Of a stretch of DNA of 64,000 nt, positions 52,714 through 62,268 are shown one piece after another (within the stretch, counting starts at the first letter, position 1; each line of letters opens with the position of its first letter). Under the pieces are notes generated by a model, which saw only the letters and a list, made by a program, of their open reading frames with translations, was not told the DNA's origin and made no database searches. The translations under genes and the position numbers were made by a program. The DNA is taken from IMG/VR virus record IMGVR_UViG_3300027762_000214, positions 1 to 64,000 of that record; one strand, 5' to 3'. The DNA is from a virus.

Positions 52714-53509
52714 TAATATTGGAAATCTTGGAAGACTTGCCAATCAAATGTTTCAGTACGCTTCTTTAAAAGGTATTGCTAAAAATAGGGAATATGATTT
52801 TTGTATACCTCCAAAAGAAGTATTTGGTAGGATTGATAATAATGTTAAAAAATCTGATATAAATCTCTATGATATCTTTGATATTGAAAAAAAGAATAAT
52901 ATTGGATTAACTAAAAATTTAGTTCTTCGTGAAAGATTTCATTCTTTTGATGAAGAGTTAATTATTAATTGTCCAGATAATGTTGATTTATTTGGATATT
53001 ATCAGAGTGAAAAATATTTTAAACATATCGAAAGTGAAATAAGAGAAGATTTTTGTTTTAAAGAAGATTTACTTTCTATATGTAATTCTTTTATAAAAGA
53101 AAATTTTGATACAAAAGTGATTTCTCTACACGTCCGTAGGGGTGATTATGTTACTAATCCAAATCACCCTTTACAAGATGAACAGTATTATATAAAATCT
53201 TTAGATAGTTTACCTGATGATCTTCCTGTTATAATTTTTTCCGATGATTCATCTTGGTGTAAAGAGCAAAAAATATTTTCTTCTGATAGATTTGTAATTT
53301 CTGAAAATAATGCGACAGATTTTGATCTTTGTTTAATGAGTCTTTGTCAATATCATATTATTGCAAATAGTTCTTATAGTTGGTGGGGTGCTTGGTTGGC
53401 AAAAAGTAAAAAAACTATTGCTCCGAATAATTGGTTTGCTGGTGATTGTATAGATAAAAATATAAAGGATTTAAAATTTGATAACTTTTATTTTATAGAG
53501 GAGTTATGA
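52700..53509 (+). CDS. GT11 fucosyltransferase (alpha-1,2 type)
   Basis: A 269-residue protein: GNLGRLANQMFQYASLKGIA at the start, SLHVRRGDYVTNP (the GDP-fucose-binding HxRRGDY motif), VIIFSDDSSWCKE and ANSSYSWWGAWLA. These are the conserved blocks of GT11 alpha-1,2-fucosyltransferases. It would transfer fucose from the GDP-fucose made by the two genes before it. No membrane segment. Confidence 0.9.
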   Translation: MLSFNNIGNLGRLANQMFQYASLKGIAKNREYDFCIPPKEVFGRIDNNVKKSDINLYDIFDIEKKNNIGLTKNLVLRERFHSFDEELIINCPDNVDLFGYYQSEKYFKHIESEIREDFCFKEDLLSICNSFIKENFDTKVISLHVRRGDYVTNPNHPLQDEQYYIKSLDSLPDDLPVIIFSDDSSWCKEQKIFSSDRFVISENNATDFDLCLMSLCQYHIIANSSYSWWGAWLAKSKKTIAPNNWFAGDCIDKNIKDLKFDNFYFIEEL

Positions 53510-54264
53510 TGAATAAAAAATATCTAATGGTAATTGCAAATTATCCTGATTACCGCCAGGATTTTTTTCAAACTTATATGACTCCAAGAAATAAAGAATA
53601 TTGTTTTATTCATAATTATGAATATTTGGAATACATTGGACCTCAAAAAGATTTTAGGAATCATCCTACATGGTGGAAATTTACTATTGTCAAAGATCTT
53701 ATTGATAGTGGAACATTAAATGAGGGTGATATTCTTACTCATATTGATGCCGATATGTGCATTCATAAATTGAATATTGATTATCCTTGTAATAAGTCAT
53801 TTACTTATTGTATTGATTCTGGAAATACTCATTGTATGGGATCATATTCTATTCGTGTAAATGAATGGAGTAAAAATATGATTAATTTAATTTTAGATGA
53901 AAATAGGTATGAAAATCTAAAAGATAAAATAACACTTCATGAATATTTTGGACATCATGATAGTTTCTGGAACATTTTTAGAGAACAAGCATCTTGGTAT
54001 TCTTTAGCAGGAATAAAAAGACATTCTAATACACCGTTCTATAATCTTTCTCACTATGGATGGCATTCTGCAAAAGATGAGTGGACTGTTTATTCTTTAG
54101 AGGATTTGTATCAGCATGTTGAAATTTTACCAACCTGTTGGAACGTAACTGAAATTCCAGGAGAATCTGGGTGTCAATTTAATATTAATAGTGTTGATAG
54201 GAAAGATGTTATTATCCGACACTTTGCTGGGGGTCAACCTTGGAGAAAGGAGTGGTTTGAGTAA
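53506..54264 (+). CDS. Glycosyltransferase with DxD motif (GT34/GT8-like)
   Basis: A 252-residue protein with YLMVIANYPDYRQDFF, HPTWWKFTIVKDLID, a DxD motif in THIDADMCI, and late IIRHFAGGQPWRKEW. The DxD binds a metal and nucleotide sugar. The layout resembles galactosyl- or xylosyltransferase-like GT-A enzymes. Exact donor unknown. Confidence 0.7.
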   Translation: MMNKKYLMVIANYPDYRQDFFQTYMTPRNKEYCFIHNYEYLEYIGPQKDFRNHPTWWKFTIVKDLIDSGTLNEGDILTHIDADMCIHKLNIDYPCNKSFTYCIDSGNTHCMGSYSIRVNEWSKNMINLILDENRYENLKDKITLHEYFGHHDSFWNIFREQASWYSLAGIKRHSNTPFYNLSHYGWHSAKDEWTVYSLEDLYQHVEILPTCWNVTEIPGESGCQFNINSVDRKDVIIRHFAGGQPWRKEWFE

Positions 54265-55004
54265 TGATTGATATTCATTATCGCGGTTCTTCTGATGTGT
54301 GTTCTGGATTTGCCAATAAACTTGGGCAATATGCTGTAGGAAAAATTATTTCAAATAAAACTAATTATTTTTTAAAAGCAAATAAACCTGGAAATTTTAA
54401 TACTACAGATGAAGAAAATAATCCATTAATTATATCAGATAATGTTTTGGTTATTTCAGGTGAACCTGGATTATTAATAGATTATGACCAAATATCTAAA
54501 CATAGTGGTGGGATATTATTACATGGTTTTTTTCAGAATTATGAAAATTTTAGATCTCATAAAAGTTTGATTAAAAAAATATATTCATTTAATAAAATAC
54601 CAGAATTATATAATGACGATTTGATTGCAGTACATATAAGACTTGGAGAATATAGAAGAGATAATAATCATCTTCCTATTGACTATTATATTGATGTTAT
54701 TAAAGAATCTAAAAAAATTCCTGTATTATATACTGATGAACCTAATAGTGAATATATAACTGAAATTAAAGGTCTCTTAAATTGCCAGGTTAGATGTAAT
54801 TCTGAATGGCAAGACTTCGTTGAAATTGCATCTTATAAAACAATATCAATTTCTCAATCATCTTATTCCTGGTGGTCATCATGGCTATCTAATGCTGAAA
54901 GAATTTATTATCCATACACTCCTAAAAATTATTGGCAACATAGGAATGATGGTGAAGATATCAATTTTGTTGTTACTGATGAAAACAGATTTATTTTAGT
55001 TTAA
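54264..55004 (+). CDS. Second GT11-like fucosyltransferase
   Basis: A 246-residue protein with FANKLGQYAVGKIISNK, IAVHIRLGEYRRD (variant of the HxRRGDY motif with Leu-Gly-Glu), PVLYTDEP and SQSSYSWWSSWLSNAERI, like the WWG block of GT11. The altered motif may mean a different acceptor or reduced activity. One base overlaps the previous gene. Confidence 0.7.
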   Translation: MIDIHYRGSSDVCSGFANKLGQYAVGKIISNKTNYFLKANKPGNFNTTDEENNPLIISDNVLVISGEPGLLIDYDQISKHSGGILLHGFFQNYENFRSHKSLIKKIYSFNKIPELYNDDLIAVHIRLGEYRRDNNHLPIDYYIDVIKESKKIPVLYTDEPNSEYITEIKGLLNCQVRCNSEWQDFVEIASYKTISISQSSYSWWSSWLSNAERIYYPYTPKNYWQHRNDGEDINFVVTDENRFILV

Positions 55005-55008
55005 AAAT

Positions 55009-55752
55009 ATGAAAATTACAGAGTTTACTATTTGTCTACATTGTGGATGTAGTCAAGATGTTGTTAATGCTCAAATAGAAGCATTAAAACCACTAGAAGA
55101 AAAATATAAAGTTTATTGGAATAATAGGATTGATAGGTATCCTAAACTTTATCAAACTTATTCTCAACTCATTAATCATTCTGTTGCAACATCTCCTACA
55201 GAATGGGTAATTTTAATTAACGATAGGACATCTCCTACAGTTAGTGAAGTTGAGAAAATGATTAGTCTTTTGGAAAATGGCATTTCATGTGTCTTACTTT
55301 ATAATGTAGGATTTATGGGATTTTCTAAAGAATTAATTAGAACTATAGGGTGGTGGGATGAAAGATTTATACTTGGTGGTTGGGAAGACCGTGATTGGGT
55401 TTTTAGACTTAAATTGAATGATCTTTCTTTATATGAAAGTCTAGAAAGTACATATGATATGAGTTGGAAATCTCCATTAAATGGACCACCTGGAGATGCA
55501 GAATCATGGCCTCATTGGAATGTAAAATATGACACCCAATCATATTCGGATGTTATATGGAAAAATATTCCAGAAGAAGAGTATTCTCATTGGGATTTAT
55601 TCATCGGTGATCATAAAAAAGATATTAAAGATTCTTGGAAACCTTGGAGTGAATCTTGTCTAGATATTATGTACAATCAAAAAGACAGACCTGGATCTGG
55701 TCCTTCCGCTTCTAGTATGATTGGAAATAGGGTTATTTTAAATAGAAATTAA
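55009..55752 (+). CDS. Glycosyltransferase-like protein (GT-A fold)
   Basis: A 247-residue protein: TEFTICLHCGCSQDVVNAQI, WVILINDRTSPTVSEVEKM, and RFILGGWEDRDWVFRLKL, where the ED pair corresponds to the catalytic region of GT2-like enzymes. The C-terminus is Trp-rich. Probably a nucleotide-sugar transferase in this cluster; substrate unknown. Confidence 0.6.
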   Translation: MKITEFTICLHCGCSQDVVNAQIEALKPLEEKYKVYWNNRIDRYPKLYQTYSQLINHSVATSPTEWVILINDRTSPTVSEVEKMISLLENGISCVLLYNVGFMGFSKELIRTIGWWDERFILGGWEDRDWVFRLKLNDLSLYESLESTYDMSWKSPLNGPPGDAESWPHWNVKYDTQSYSDVIWKNIPEEEYSHWDLFIGDHKKDIKDSWKPWSESCLDIMYNQKDRPGSGPSASSMIGNRVILNRN

Positions 55753-56358
55753 ATGGAAGAACTAAATAAAATAAAAACTATTTTTATTGACTGTGGATCA
55801 AATCTTGGTCAAGGATATGCAAATCTTACTAATATTCTTCAACTGGAAAATGATGAAGTTTATATGTTTGAACCTAGTAAGTATTGTTACGAAAAATTAA
55901 TTGAAAAATATTCAAATAATTCCAGTATTCATCTCAATCAAAAAGCTGTTTGGAACAAAAATGAAAAACGAATTTTAAATATTGAATTTTGCCCAATTGA
56001 GGATGGATTTTATGGTGGGGCAACAAATATACTCATGAAAAATTTTAAAATTTTAGATCGAGATATGCCATTAATGGATGAGTGGCCACCTAAAGAATTT
56101 GATGTAATTGAATGTATTGATCTATCACAGTTTATTCGCGAGAACATTGACCTTAATCAAAATATTATTTTAAAAATTGATATAGAAGGTGCTGAATATG
56201 AAGTGATTGACAAATTGATTGAAGATGACACTTTAAAATATATTAATACGGTAGCTGTAGAATGGCATCCAGATATGAGGAAAGATAATTGTAAAGATAT
56301 TTCATATTATGTAAATGAATTTACGAAAAATAATGTGAAGTATATAGAATGGTTTTAA
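55753..56358 (+). CDS. FkbM-family methyltransferase (1)
   Basis: A 201-residue protein. FIDCGSNLGQGYANLTN is the SAM-binding motif I, VYMFEPSKYCYEKLIEKY motif II, and ILKIDIEGAEYEVIDKLI the conserved KIDIEGAE block of FkbM enzymes. These methylate sugar hydroxyls, so it may add O-methyl groups to the glycan. Starts directly after the preceding stop. Confidence 0.85.
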   Translation: MEELNKIKTIFIDCGSNLGQGYANLTNILQLENDEVYMFEPSKYCYEKLIEKYSNNSSIHLNQKAVWNKNEKRILNIEFCPIEDGFYGGATNILMKNFKILDRDMPLMDEWPPKEFDVIECIDLSQFIRENIDLNQNIILKIDIEGAEYEVIDKLIEDDTLKYINTVAVEWHPDMRKDNCKDISYYVNEFTKNNVKYIEWF

Positions 56359-56382
56359 AATTTATTTTTGGAGGAAACTAAA

Positions 56383-57015
56383 GTGGAAATTTATTATTGG
56401 AGAGGCAAGTTTTTTAATCGTCTTATAAGAGAATTGAACTATTCATCTTATCTAGAATTGGGAGTTTCGACTGGTCAATACTGTTGGAATGTTGTTGAAT
56501 GTTCTAACAAAGTTGGAGTTGATAGTAATCCTGATTTGAATATTCCTGGTGTTGTTTGTTCTACAACAGATGAATATTTTAAATCACTTAACCTAGATAC
56601 TAAATATGATCTAATCTTTATAGATGCTTTTCATGAGAAATATCAAGTATATGCTGATTTTTGTAACTCTTTAAAACATTTAAATCCTGGTGGAATAATA
56701 GTTTTGCATGATATTTACCCATTAAATAAAGAAAATTGTAATATCAATACTTCTAATGGGAATGTTTATGAATTTTGGATTGAACTTGTTAACAACTATG
56801 AAAATGAAACCTCAGTTGTTATTGGTAATCCTGGAAATGATGAGGGAACCATAGGAATTTTTATTCCTAATAATGATAATTTTGATAATAATTTAATTAA
56901 GGAAATGAATCATTCTTATGAGTATTTTTCTGAAAATATTAATAAGTATATTTCTAAAAAAACTTTTAATGAAACTGAAATCATAGAAAAAATTAAAAAA
57001 ACAAATCAAAAATAA
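56383..57015 (+). CDS. Class I SAM methyltransferase, GTG start
   Basis: GGAGG at 56370-56374 is 8 bases before GTG 56383, so that start is preferred over an in-frame TTG at 56368 that overlaps the ribosome site. The 210-residue product has YLELGVSTGQYCWNVVEC (motif I), YDLIFIDAFHEKYQVYAD and HLNPGGIIVLHDIYP, typical of Methyltransf_24-like enzymes. Probable sugar methylation. Confidence 0.8.
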   Translation: MEIYYWRGKFFNRLIRELNYSSYLELGVSTGQYCWNVVECSNKVGVDSNPDLNIPGVVCSTTDEYFKSLNLDTKYDLIFIDAFHEKYQVYADFCNSLKHLNPGGIIVLHDIYPLNKENCNINTSNGNVYEFWIELVNNYENETSVVIGNPGNDEGTIGIFIPNNDNFDNNLIKEMNHSYEYFSENINKYISKKTFNETEIIEKIKKTNQK

Positions 57016-57032
57016 AAAAGGATTTAAATAGA

Positions 57033-57605
57033 ATGGATATTTACAATAATGAAATTTTTGGACACGAACCAATTCAGTCTAATATTTTTTTAAATATATT
57101 AAAGGATATAAAAAGTAGTAAACCATTAATGATTGAACTTGGGTGTGCTTACGCCGACTACTCTAAGTTTTTTAATGATTATTTTTTAAACAATTGTGAA
57201 AACATTTGTCTTGATATTTTGCCTAGGCAAATAGAAGTTGCTAAAAATAATCTTCCATCTGCAACTTTTATACATGGATATGTTGGAGAACCTGTTCATA
57301 TACAAGAGGTTAAAGAAGATAATTTTGGTGCAAAACGAATATATTTGGAAGAATTGATAGGTGAAAAAAAAGTTAATATATTACATATGGACGTGCAAGG
57401 TTCTGAGACATATATTATGAATGAATTATATAATTCTAATAATCTTATTGATAATATTGAATATTTGTTTATATCTCTTCATAATACTTATGATGAAGTT
57501 AAAAAATATATAACGAATAATTTTGAATATATTTACGAACATCCAACTGAGGGGGGAGTTGGTGATGGATTAATTGTTATAAAAAATAAAAATTTTAAAG
57601 AATAA
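57033..57605 (+). CDS. FkbM-family methyltransferase (2)
   Basis: A 190-residue protein with LMIELGCAYADYSKFF (motif I), ICLDILPRQIEVAKNN, and NILHMDVQGSETYIMNEL, the MDVQGSE variant of the FkbM block. A/T-rich gene with AAGGA before the ATG. Probable O-methyltransferase of a sugar. Confidence 0.8.
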   Translation: MDIYNNEIFGHEPIQSNIFLNILKDIKSSKPLMIELGCAYADYSKFFNDYFLNNCENICLDILPRQIEVAKNNLPSATFIHGYVGEPVHIQEVKEDNFGAKRIYLEELIGEKKVNILHMDVQGSETYIMNELYNSNNLIDNIEYLFISLHNTYDEVKKYITNNFEYIYEHPTEGGVGDGLIVIKNKNFKE

Positions 57606-57646
57606 AAAAATATAAAAAAATCTTATAAACTGGAGGTAAATGTAGA

Positions 57647-58627
57647 ATGAAGAAAAAAATTTTAATAACGGGTGGCCTTGGATTTATTGGTGCCCACTGT
57701 ATTGAAAAGTGGAAAGAAAATGATTGGGAAATTTGTGTTATTGATAATTTATCAACTAATGCAATTTCAAGGAATAATTTTCTTACTCAAGGTGTATCGA
57801 TTATTGAAGATGACATTTTAAATGTTGATTGGCAAAATCTTCCTAAGTTTGATTTAATTCTTCATTTGGCTTCTCCAGTCGGACCTGTTGGGGTCCTTAA
57901 GCATTCTGGTAATATGGCAAGAATTATTCTTGATGATATTTACTGGGCAGTTGATGGAGCAAAATATAATAATTGCCCATTAGTATTTGTTTCCACTTCT
58001 GAAATTTATGGGCATCGTGAATCTAAGAGTTATCTGAAAGAGGAAGATGATAAAGTACTGCATGGTGATTTTACAGTAAGGAATGAATATGCTATTGCTA
58101 AACTTCTTTCTGAAATTGTTCTAACTAATCAGGCAAAAATTAATCCGAATTTTAGATATCAAATCATTCGCCCATTTAATGTAACTGGTAAGTATCAACT
58201 TCCTGATGGTGGGTTTGTCCTCCCAAGATTTGTTAAACAGGCATTAAGTAATGAGGATATTACTGTTTATTATGATGGATCCCAACTTAGGGCATTTACT
58301 TGGGTTAAGGATATTGTTGATGGAATTTATTTAACCTCAATTGCTCCAGAAGAATATTGGAATGAGGAATGGAATATTGGTAATGAGCAAAATGAAAGAA
58401 CGATTTTATACTTGGCAGAAAAAGTAAAAGAAATTACCGAATCTTATTCTACGATTTCTAATGTAGATCCAACAGAACTTCACGGACCACTTTTTGCCGA
58501 AGCACCAGAAAAGATTCCTAATAGTGAAAAGATTAAGAAAATTTTAGGTTGGAATCCGACAAAAGGAGTTGACGAAGTTATTTTGGAAGTGGTAGAATAC
58601 TATAAGAATGGTGGTTATTTAAAATGA
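57647..58627 (+). CDS. NAD-dependent nucleotide-sugar epimerase/dehydratase
   Basis: A 326-residue extended SDR: ILITGGLGFIGAHCIEKW binds NAD, LVFVSTSEIYGHRESKSY carries the Ser/Thr, NEYAIAKLLSEIV the Tyr-x3-Lys, and IIRPFNVTGKYQ follows. It resembles UDP-glucuronate decarboxylase or UDP-sugar 4-epimerase; I cannot decide which. GGAGG lies upstream. Overlaps the next gene by four bases. Confidence 0.85.
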   Translation: MKKKILITGGLGFIGAHCIEKWKENDWEICVIDNLSTNAISRNNFLTQGVSIIEDDILNVDWQNLPKFDLILHLASPVGPVGVLKHSGNMARIILDDIYWAVDGAKYNNCPLVFVSTSEIYGHRESKSYLKEEDDKVLHGDFTVRNEYAIAKLLSEIVLTNQAKINPNFRYQIIRPFNVTGKYQLPDGGFVLPRFVKQALSNEDITVYYDGSQLRAFTWVKDIVDGIYLTSIAPEEYWNEEWNIGNEQNERTILYLAEKVKEITESYSTISNVDPTELHGPLFAEAPEKIPNSEKIKKILGWNPTKGVDEVILEVVEYYKNGGYLK

Positions 58628-59340
58628 AAATTGGTATTGTTGGATATGGGGAGATTGGAAGTAGTCTAGAAAAAGTTTATGTTCAATCTTCCCAATATGA
58701 AGTTTCAATAGTTGATCCTTATGTTGGGAAAAATGATGATCTTTCTAATGTGGATATTTTAAATATTTGTATTCCTTTTATTGATAATTTTGTAGGAGTA
58801 GTTAAAGATTATATTCAAAAATATAATCCAAAGTATACTGTTATCCATTCTACAGTTTCTCCTGGAACGACCGAAAAAATTGGTGGAAGAGTATGCCATT
58901 CTCCTGTAAGAGGTCTTCATCCTAATCTTGATACTGGCATTAAAACTTTTTTAAAATATATTGGTGCTGATGATCAAAGTGTTGGACTTGAGTATCAGCA
59001 ACATTTGAAGGATATGGGAATTGAGTCTTATATCTGCAAAAACAGCAAAACTACAGAATATTCTAAATTACTTGACACTACTTATTATGGTGTTTGTATT
59101 GCTTTCCATGCTGATGTGATGGAATTATGTGAAAAGGAGGGTGTAGATTTTGACGAAGTTATGACTCTTTATAATAAAACTTATAATGAAGGATATTCTA
59201 AACTTGGTAAACCTAATGTAGTAAGGCCAGTTCTTTATGGAACTAAAAAAATTGGTGGGCATTGTGTTACTCCAAATGCACACATTTTGAAGGAATATTT
59301 TGACTCAAAGTTTATTGATTTAATTCTTAAATATGAATAA
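58624..59340 (+). CDS. Nucleotide-sugar dehydrogenase-like protein (short form)
   Basis: A 238-residue protein with MKIGIVGYGEIGSSLEKVY (NAD fold), VIHSTVSPGTTEKIGG, HSPVRGLHPNLDTGIKTFLK and KKIGGHCVTPNAHILKEYF. These match UDP-glucose/GDP-mannose dehydrogenases, but the usual catalytic Cys-containing C-terminal domain is absent, as the protein is about half length. It may be an oxidoreductase acting on another sugar. Paired with the epimerase before it. Confidence 0.7.
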   Translation: MKIGIVGYGEIGSSLEKVYVQSSQYEVSIVDPYVGKNDDLSNVDILNICIPFIDNFVGVVKDYIQKYNPKYTVIHSTVSPGTTEKIGGRVCHSPVRGLHPNLDTGIKTFLKYIGADDQSVGLEYQQHLKDMGIESYICKNSKTTEYSKLLDTTYYGVCIAFHADVMELCEKEGVDFDEVMTLYNKTYNEGYSKLGKPNVVRPVLYGTKKIGGHCVTPNAHILKEYFDSKFIDLILKYE

Positions 59341-60082
59341 AATTACTTTAGCTATACCTTTTTATAATACATCACAATACTTTACTGATTGTATTAAATA
59401 TGCATTAGATAATGATTTTGTTGATGAAATTGTTGTTAATGATGATTGTTCTACCCAAGATCATTTAAATAATCTTATTAACATTATTGAATCACTTAAT
59501 ACTAGTAAGATTAAACTTTTTAGGAATGAAACTAATATTGGAGCTTTTAGAAATAAGTATCAAACGGTTCTAAATTGCTCTAATGATTGGATTTATATGT
59601 TGGATAGCGACAATCATCCATTTGAAGAGACTTATAATCTAATAAAGGATATTCCAAATACAGATCCAAATATTTGTTATTGTCCAACTCATTTATACTG
59701 TAAAAATGATAATGTTTCATCATATGAAAATATTTCAGATTATAATTTTGGTTATGATTTAATCGGCATAGAAGAATCTAAAGAATCTTTGAATAAAGGT
59801 ATTGAATGGTTCAATTGGTTTGTGAATAGTGGTAATTATATTTTTAATAAAAATACTTACTTAAGTCTTTTAGAAGAACCTTTTAAAGATCTTTCAGTTC
59901 CACTTCTTCATGCTGATACTGCTGCGGCATTCTATTATTGGTTGAAGAATGGTGGTAAATTTAAAGTAGTTGAAGGACTTAGACACCATCACAGATTGAG
60001 ACTAGATAGTAATTGGCATAGTTGTGGAAATAATTCTCAAATGTCTGCAACTTATTATGAAAGGAAAATTGTAGAATTATGA
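59333..60082 (+). CDS. GT2 family glycosyltransferase
   Basis: A 249-residue protein: KITLAIPFYNTSQYFTDCI, VNDDCSTQDHLNNL, ETNIGAFRNKYQTVLNCS and IYMLDSDNHPF, where DSD is the metal-binding motif of GT2 enzymes. It would add a sugar to the growing glycan. Overlaps both neighbours. Confidence 0.88.
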   Translation: MNKITLAIPFYNTSQYFTDCIKYALDNDFVDEIVVNDDCSTQDHLNNLINIIESLNTSKIKLFRNETNIGAFRNKYQTVLNCSNDWIYMLDSDNHPFEETYNLIKDIPNTDPNICYCPTHLYCKNDNVSSYENISDYNFGYDLIGIEESKESLNKGIEWFNWFVNSGNYIFNKNTYLSLLEEPFKDLSVPLLHADTAAAFYYWLKNGGKFKVVEGLRHHHRLRLDSNWHSCGNNSQMSATYYERKIVEL

Positions 60083-60954
60083 TTAGAATTGTAGATTGCC
60101 CAGAGCATTTTTTGCCCAAGATGCCTGTCGTTTATCCTCCACATCAAGGTTGGAATCCGATGATAGAGGAAAGGGCATATAGTTTCTTTTCCACTAAAAC
60201 TGACTTGGAATCTGATTACATTTATATTCCTATTCAATGGACATCTTTCCATATCAATAATGATTATGGAAAAAATGTCCAACCTTTGAAAGATTTCTGT
60301 AATGAACTTATTTCAAAACATCCAAATGAGAAATTTTTTACTATAGTTCAGTATGATGGTGGAACACTAGTTGATATTGATAACTGCTTAATTTTTGGAT
60401 CTTCTGGAAGTTTTAGTTCTCCTATTGGAAATAATTCATCATATGAACCAATACCACTTCTTTGTGATCCGCATAATGGGCAACCTAAAGAGGTAAGGAC
60501 TAATAAAGCTGGTTATGCTGGAATTGATACTCATCCAATTCGTAAAAAAATGTATGAGTATCTCAAAAATTTTATTGGATATGAATTTTTTCTAAATTCA
60601 CACGATCCTAATAGAACTGAAAAATTTAGAGAAATTCTTTATAATTCTGTTTTTGCACTTGCACCTAGGGGATATGGTCCAGCATCTTATAGGATGTATG
60701 AGGCAATCCAAATGCAGTGTATTCCAATTTATATTAGTGATGAATTTTGGCTTCCCTTTACAAATGAAATTGAATGGGATAAGATGTCATTATTAATTAC
60801 TGAAAATGAGATTGAATCTATTCCTGAAAAAGTTGATCATCTATTAGATAGTGGTGAATATCAAAATTATATTGATTATGGACAAGAAATATATCAGAAA
60901 TATTTGACTTGGGATGGATGTTTAAACGCAATTGCAAAGAGGATAGTTAAGTAA
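60079..60954 (+). CDS. Exostosin-like glycosyltransferase (GT47 type)
   Basis: A 291-residue protein whose C-terminal half has FALAPRGYGPASYRMYEAIQ, MQCIPIYISDEFWLPFTN and IEWDKMSLLITENEI, matching the exostosin domain. In eukaryotes such enzymes build heparan sulfate or plant cell walls; bacterial and phage members act on polysaccharides. The N-terminal half has no motif I know. Confidence 0.8.
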   Translation: MIRIVDCPEHFLPKMPVVYPPHQGWNPMIEERAYSFFSTKTDLESDYIYIPIQWTSFHINNDYGKNVQPLKDFCNELISKHPNEKFFTIVQYDGGTLVDIDNCLIFGSSGSFSSPIGNNSSYEPIPLLCDPHNGQPKEVRTNKAGYAGIDTHPIRKKMYEYLKNFIGYEFFLNSHDPNRTEKFREILYNSVFALAPRGYGPASYRMYEAIQMQCIPIYISDEFWLPFTNEIEWDKMSLLITENEIESIPEKVDHLLDSGEYQNYIDYGQEIYQKYLTWDGCLNAIAKRIVK

Positions 60955-60955
60955 A

Positions 60956-61576
60956 ATGTTAATTAGTTTTTCAAACATAAAGAAAAAATATAACATGAAT
61001 ATCAAAGGAATTATTCATGTTGGAGGACATTATGGTGAAGAAATTCACGATTATATCAATAATGGTATATCCGAAATAGTTATTTTTGAACCATTACTGA
61101 GTAATTTTCAAATTCTTGAAAGAAATGTTACTGGATTAAATGCAAATATTGAAGGGCATCAAATCGCTCTTGGATCTGAAGAGAATCAACTTGAAATGTA
61201 TGTTAGTAGTAATGGTGGTTTGAGTAGTTCTTTATTGAAACCAAAAAAACATCTTACACAATATACTGATATAACTTTTAATCAAAAGGAAGTTGTTGAT
61301 GTAAAAACTTTAGATAGTTTTTCTTTTACGAAGTATAATTTTATCAATATGGATGTTCAAGGATATGAACTTGAAGTTCTTAAAGGGGGAGTAAAAACTT
61401 TAGAAAACGTTGACTACGTTTATTGTGAAGTTAATCGTGATGAGGTTTATGAAAATAATGCCTACATAGAAGAAATTGATGAGTTTCTATCCAAATATAA
61501 TATGACTAGAGTTGAAACTGATTGGCAAGGTGATACTTGGGGGGATGCTCTTTATATTAGAGATTTTAATAAATGA
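60956..61576 (+). CDS. FkbM-family methyltransferase (3)
   Basis: A 206-residue protein with IKGIIHVGGHYGEEIHDY (SAM motif I), VIFEPLLSNFQILERNV, and FINMDVQGYELEVLKGG, the MDVQGYE form of the FkbM block. Third such methyltransferase in the cluster; the three are divergent, so they probably act on different sugars or positions. Confidence 0.88.
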   Translation: MLISFSNIKKKYNMNIKGIIHVGGHYGEEIHDYINNGISEIVIFEPLLSNFQILERNVTGLNANIEGHQIALGSEENQLEMYVSSNGGLSSSLLKPKKHLTQYTDITFNQKEVVDVKTLDSFSFTKYNFINMDVQGYELEVLKGGVKTLENVDYVYCEVNRDEVYENNAYIEEIDEFLSKYNMTRVETDWQGDTWGDALYIRDFNK

Positions 61577-62268
61577 AGATTTGTATTTTAACCATAGCAA
61601 CAAATAAGTATATTCAATTTGTTGAAAGACTCCTTGATAATATTGAAGAGAATTTTTTAAATGGACATGAAATTGAATGTCTCCTTTTCACCGATCATGA
61701 AGTTGAGGCATCCGATAATGTGAGGGTTTGTCAAATTGAACATGAACCTTGGCCCATGCCCACTTTAAAGAGATATAATTATTTTGTAAAAGAAAAAGAG
61801 TTTATCTCTCAGTTTGATTATTGTTATTATTTTGATGTGGATATGGGTCTGGTGGATAAAGTTGGTGATGAAGTTTTAAGTGATCTGGTTGCCACTCAGC
61901 ACCCCTACCAGTCCTTCTATCCAAAGGAGCAGAGGACATATGATAGAAACCCACAGTCGCTGGCATACGTTCCTGTGGGTGAGGAAGGTGAGCATTATTA
62001 TGCTGGTGGATTCAATGGTGGATCTACAAAGAGATTTCTTGAAATGGCGGAGGTTCTTGCAGATCGTGTAACTAGAGATCTTGAAAATGGAGTTGTTGCT
62101 TTATGGCATGATGAATCTCAAATGAATCGTTATTTAATTGATAATCCTCCAACTTTGAGTCTGACACCTTCATATTGTTTTGCAGAAGAACAGATGGGAA
62201 ATCCAGAGTATCCATTTGTTCCTAAAATTATTGCTTTGAAGAAGAATCACAATGAACTTAGATCTTAG
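61573..62268 (+). CDS. GT6 family glycosyltransferase (ABO-transferase-like)
   Basis: A 231-residue protein: ICILTIATNKYIQFVERLL, HEPWPMPTLKRYNYF, CYYFDVDMGLVD with the DVD metal motif, YYAGGFNGGSTKRFLEM and VVALWHDESQMNRYLIDNP. These are the hallmark blocks of GT6, the family of mammalian ABO blood-group and alpha-1,3-galactosyltransferases. Like bacterial and phage members it lacks the membrane anchor and stem. It would add Gal or GalNAc with retention. Prokaryotic GT6 genes, including one in a cyanophage, are rare. Confidence 0.9.
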   Translation: MKICILTIATNKYIQFVERLLDNIEENFLNGHEIECLLFTDHEVEASDNVRVCQIEHEPWPMPTLKRYNYFVKEKEFISQFDYCYYFDVDMGLVDKVGDEVLSDLVATQHPYQSFYPKEQRTYDRNPQSLAYVPVGEEGEHYYAGGFNGGSTKRFLEMAEVLADRVTRDLENGVVALWHDESQMNRYLIDNPPTLSLTPSYCFAEEQMGNPEYPFVPKIIALKKNHNELRS

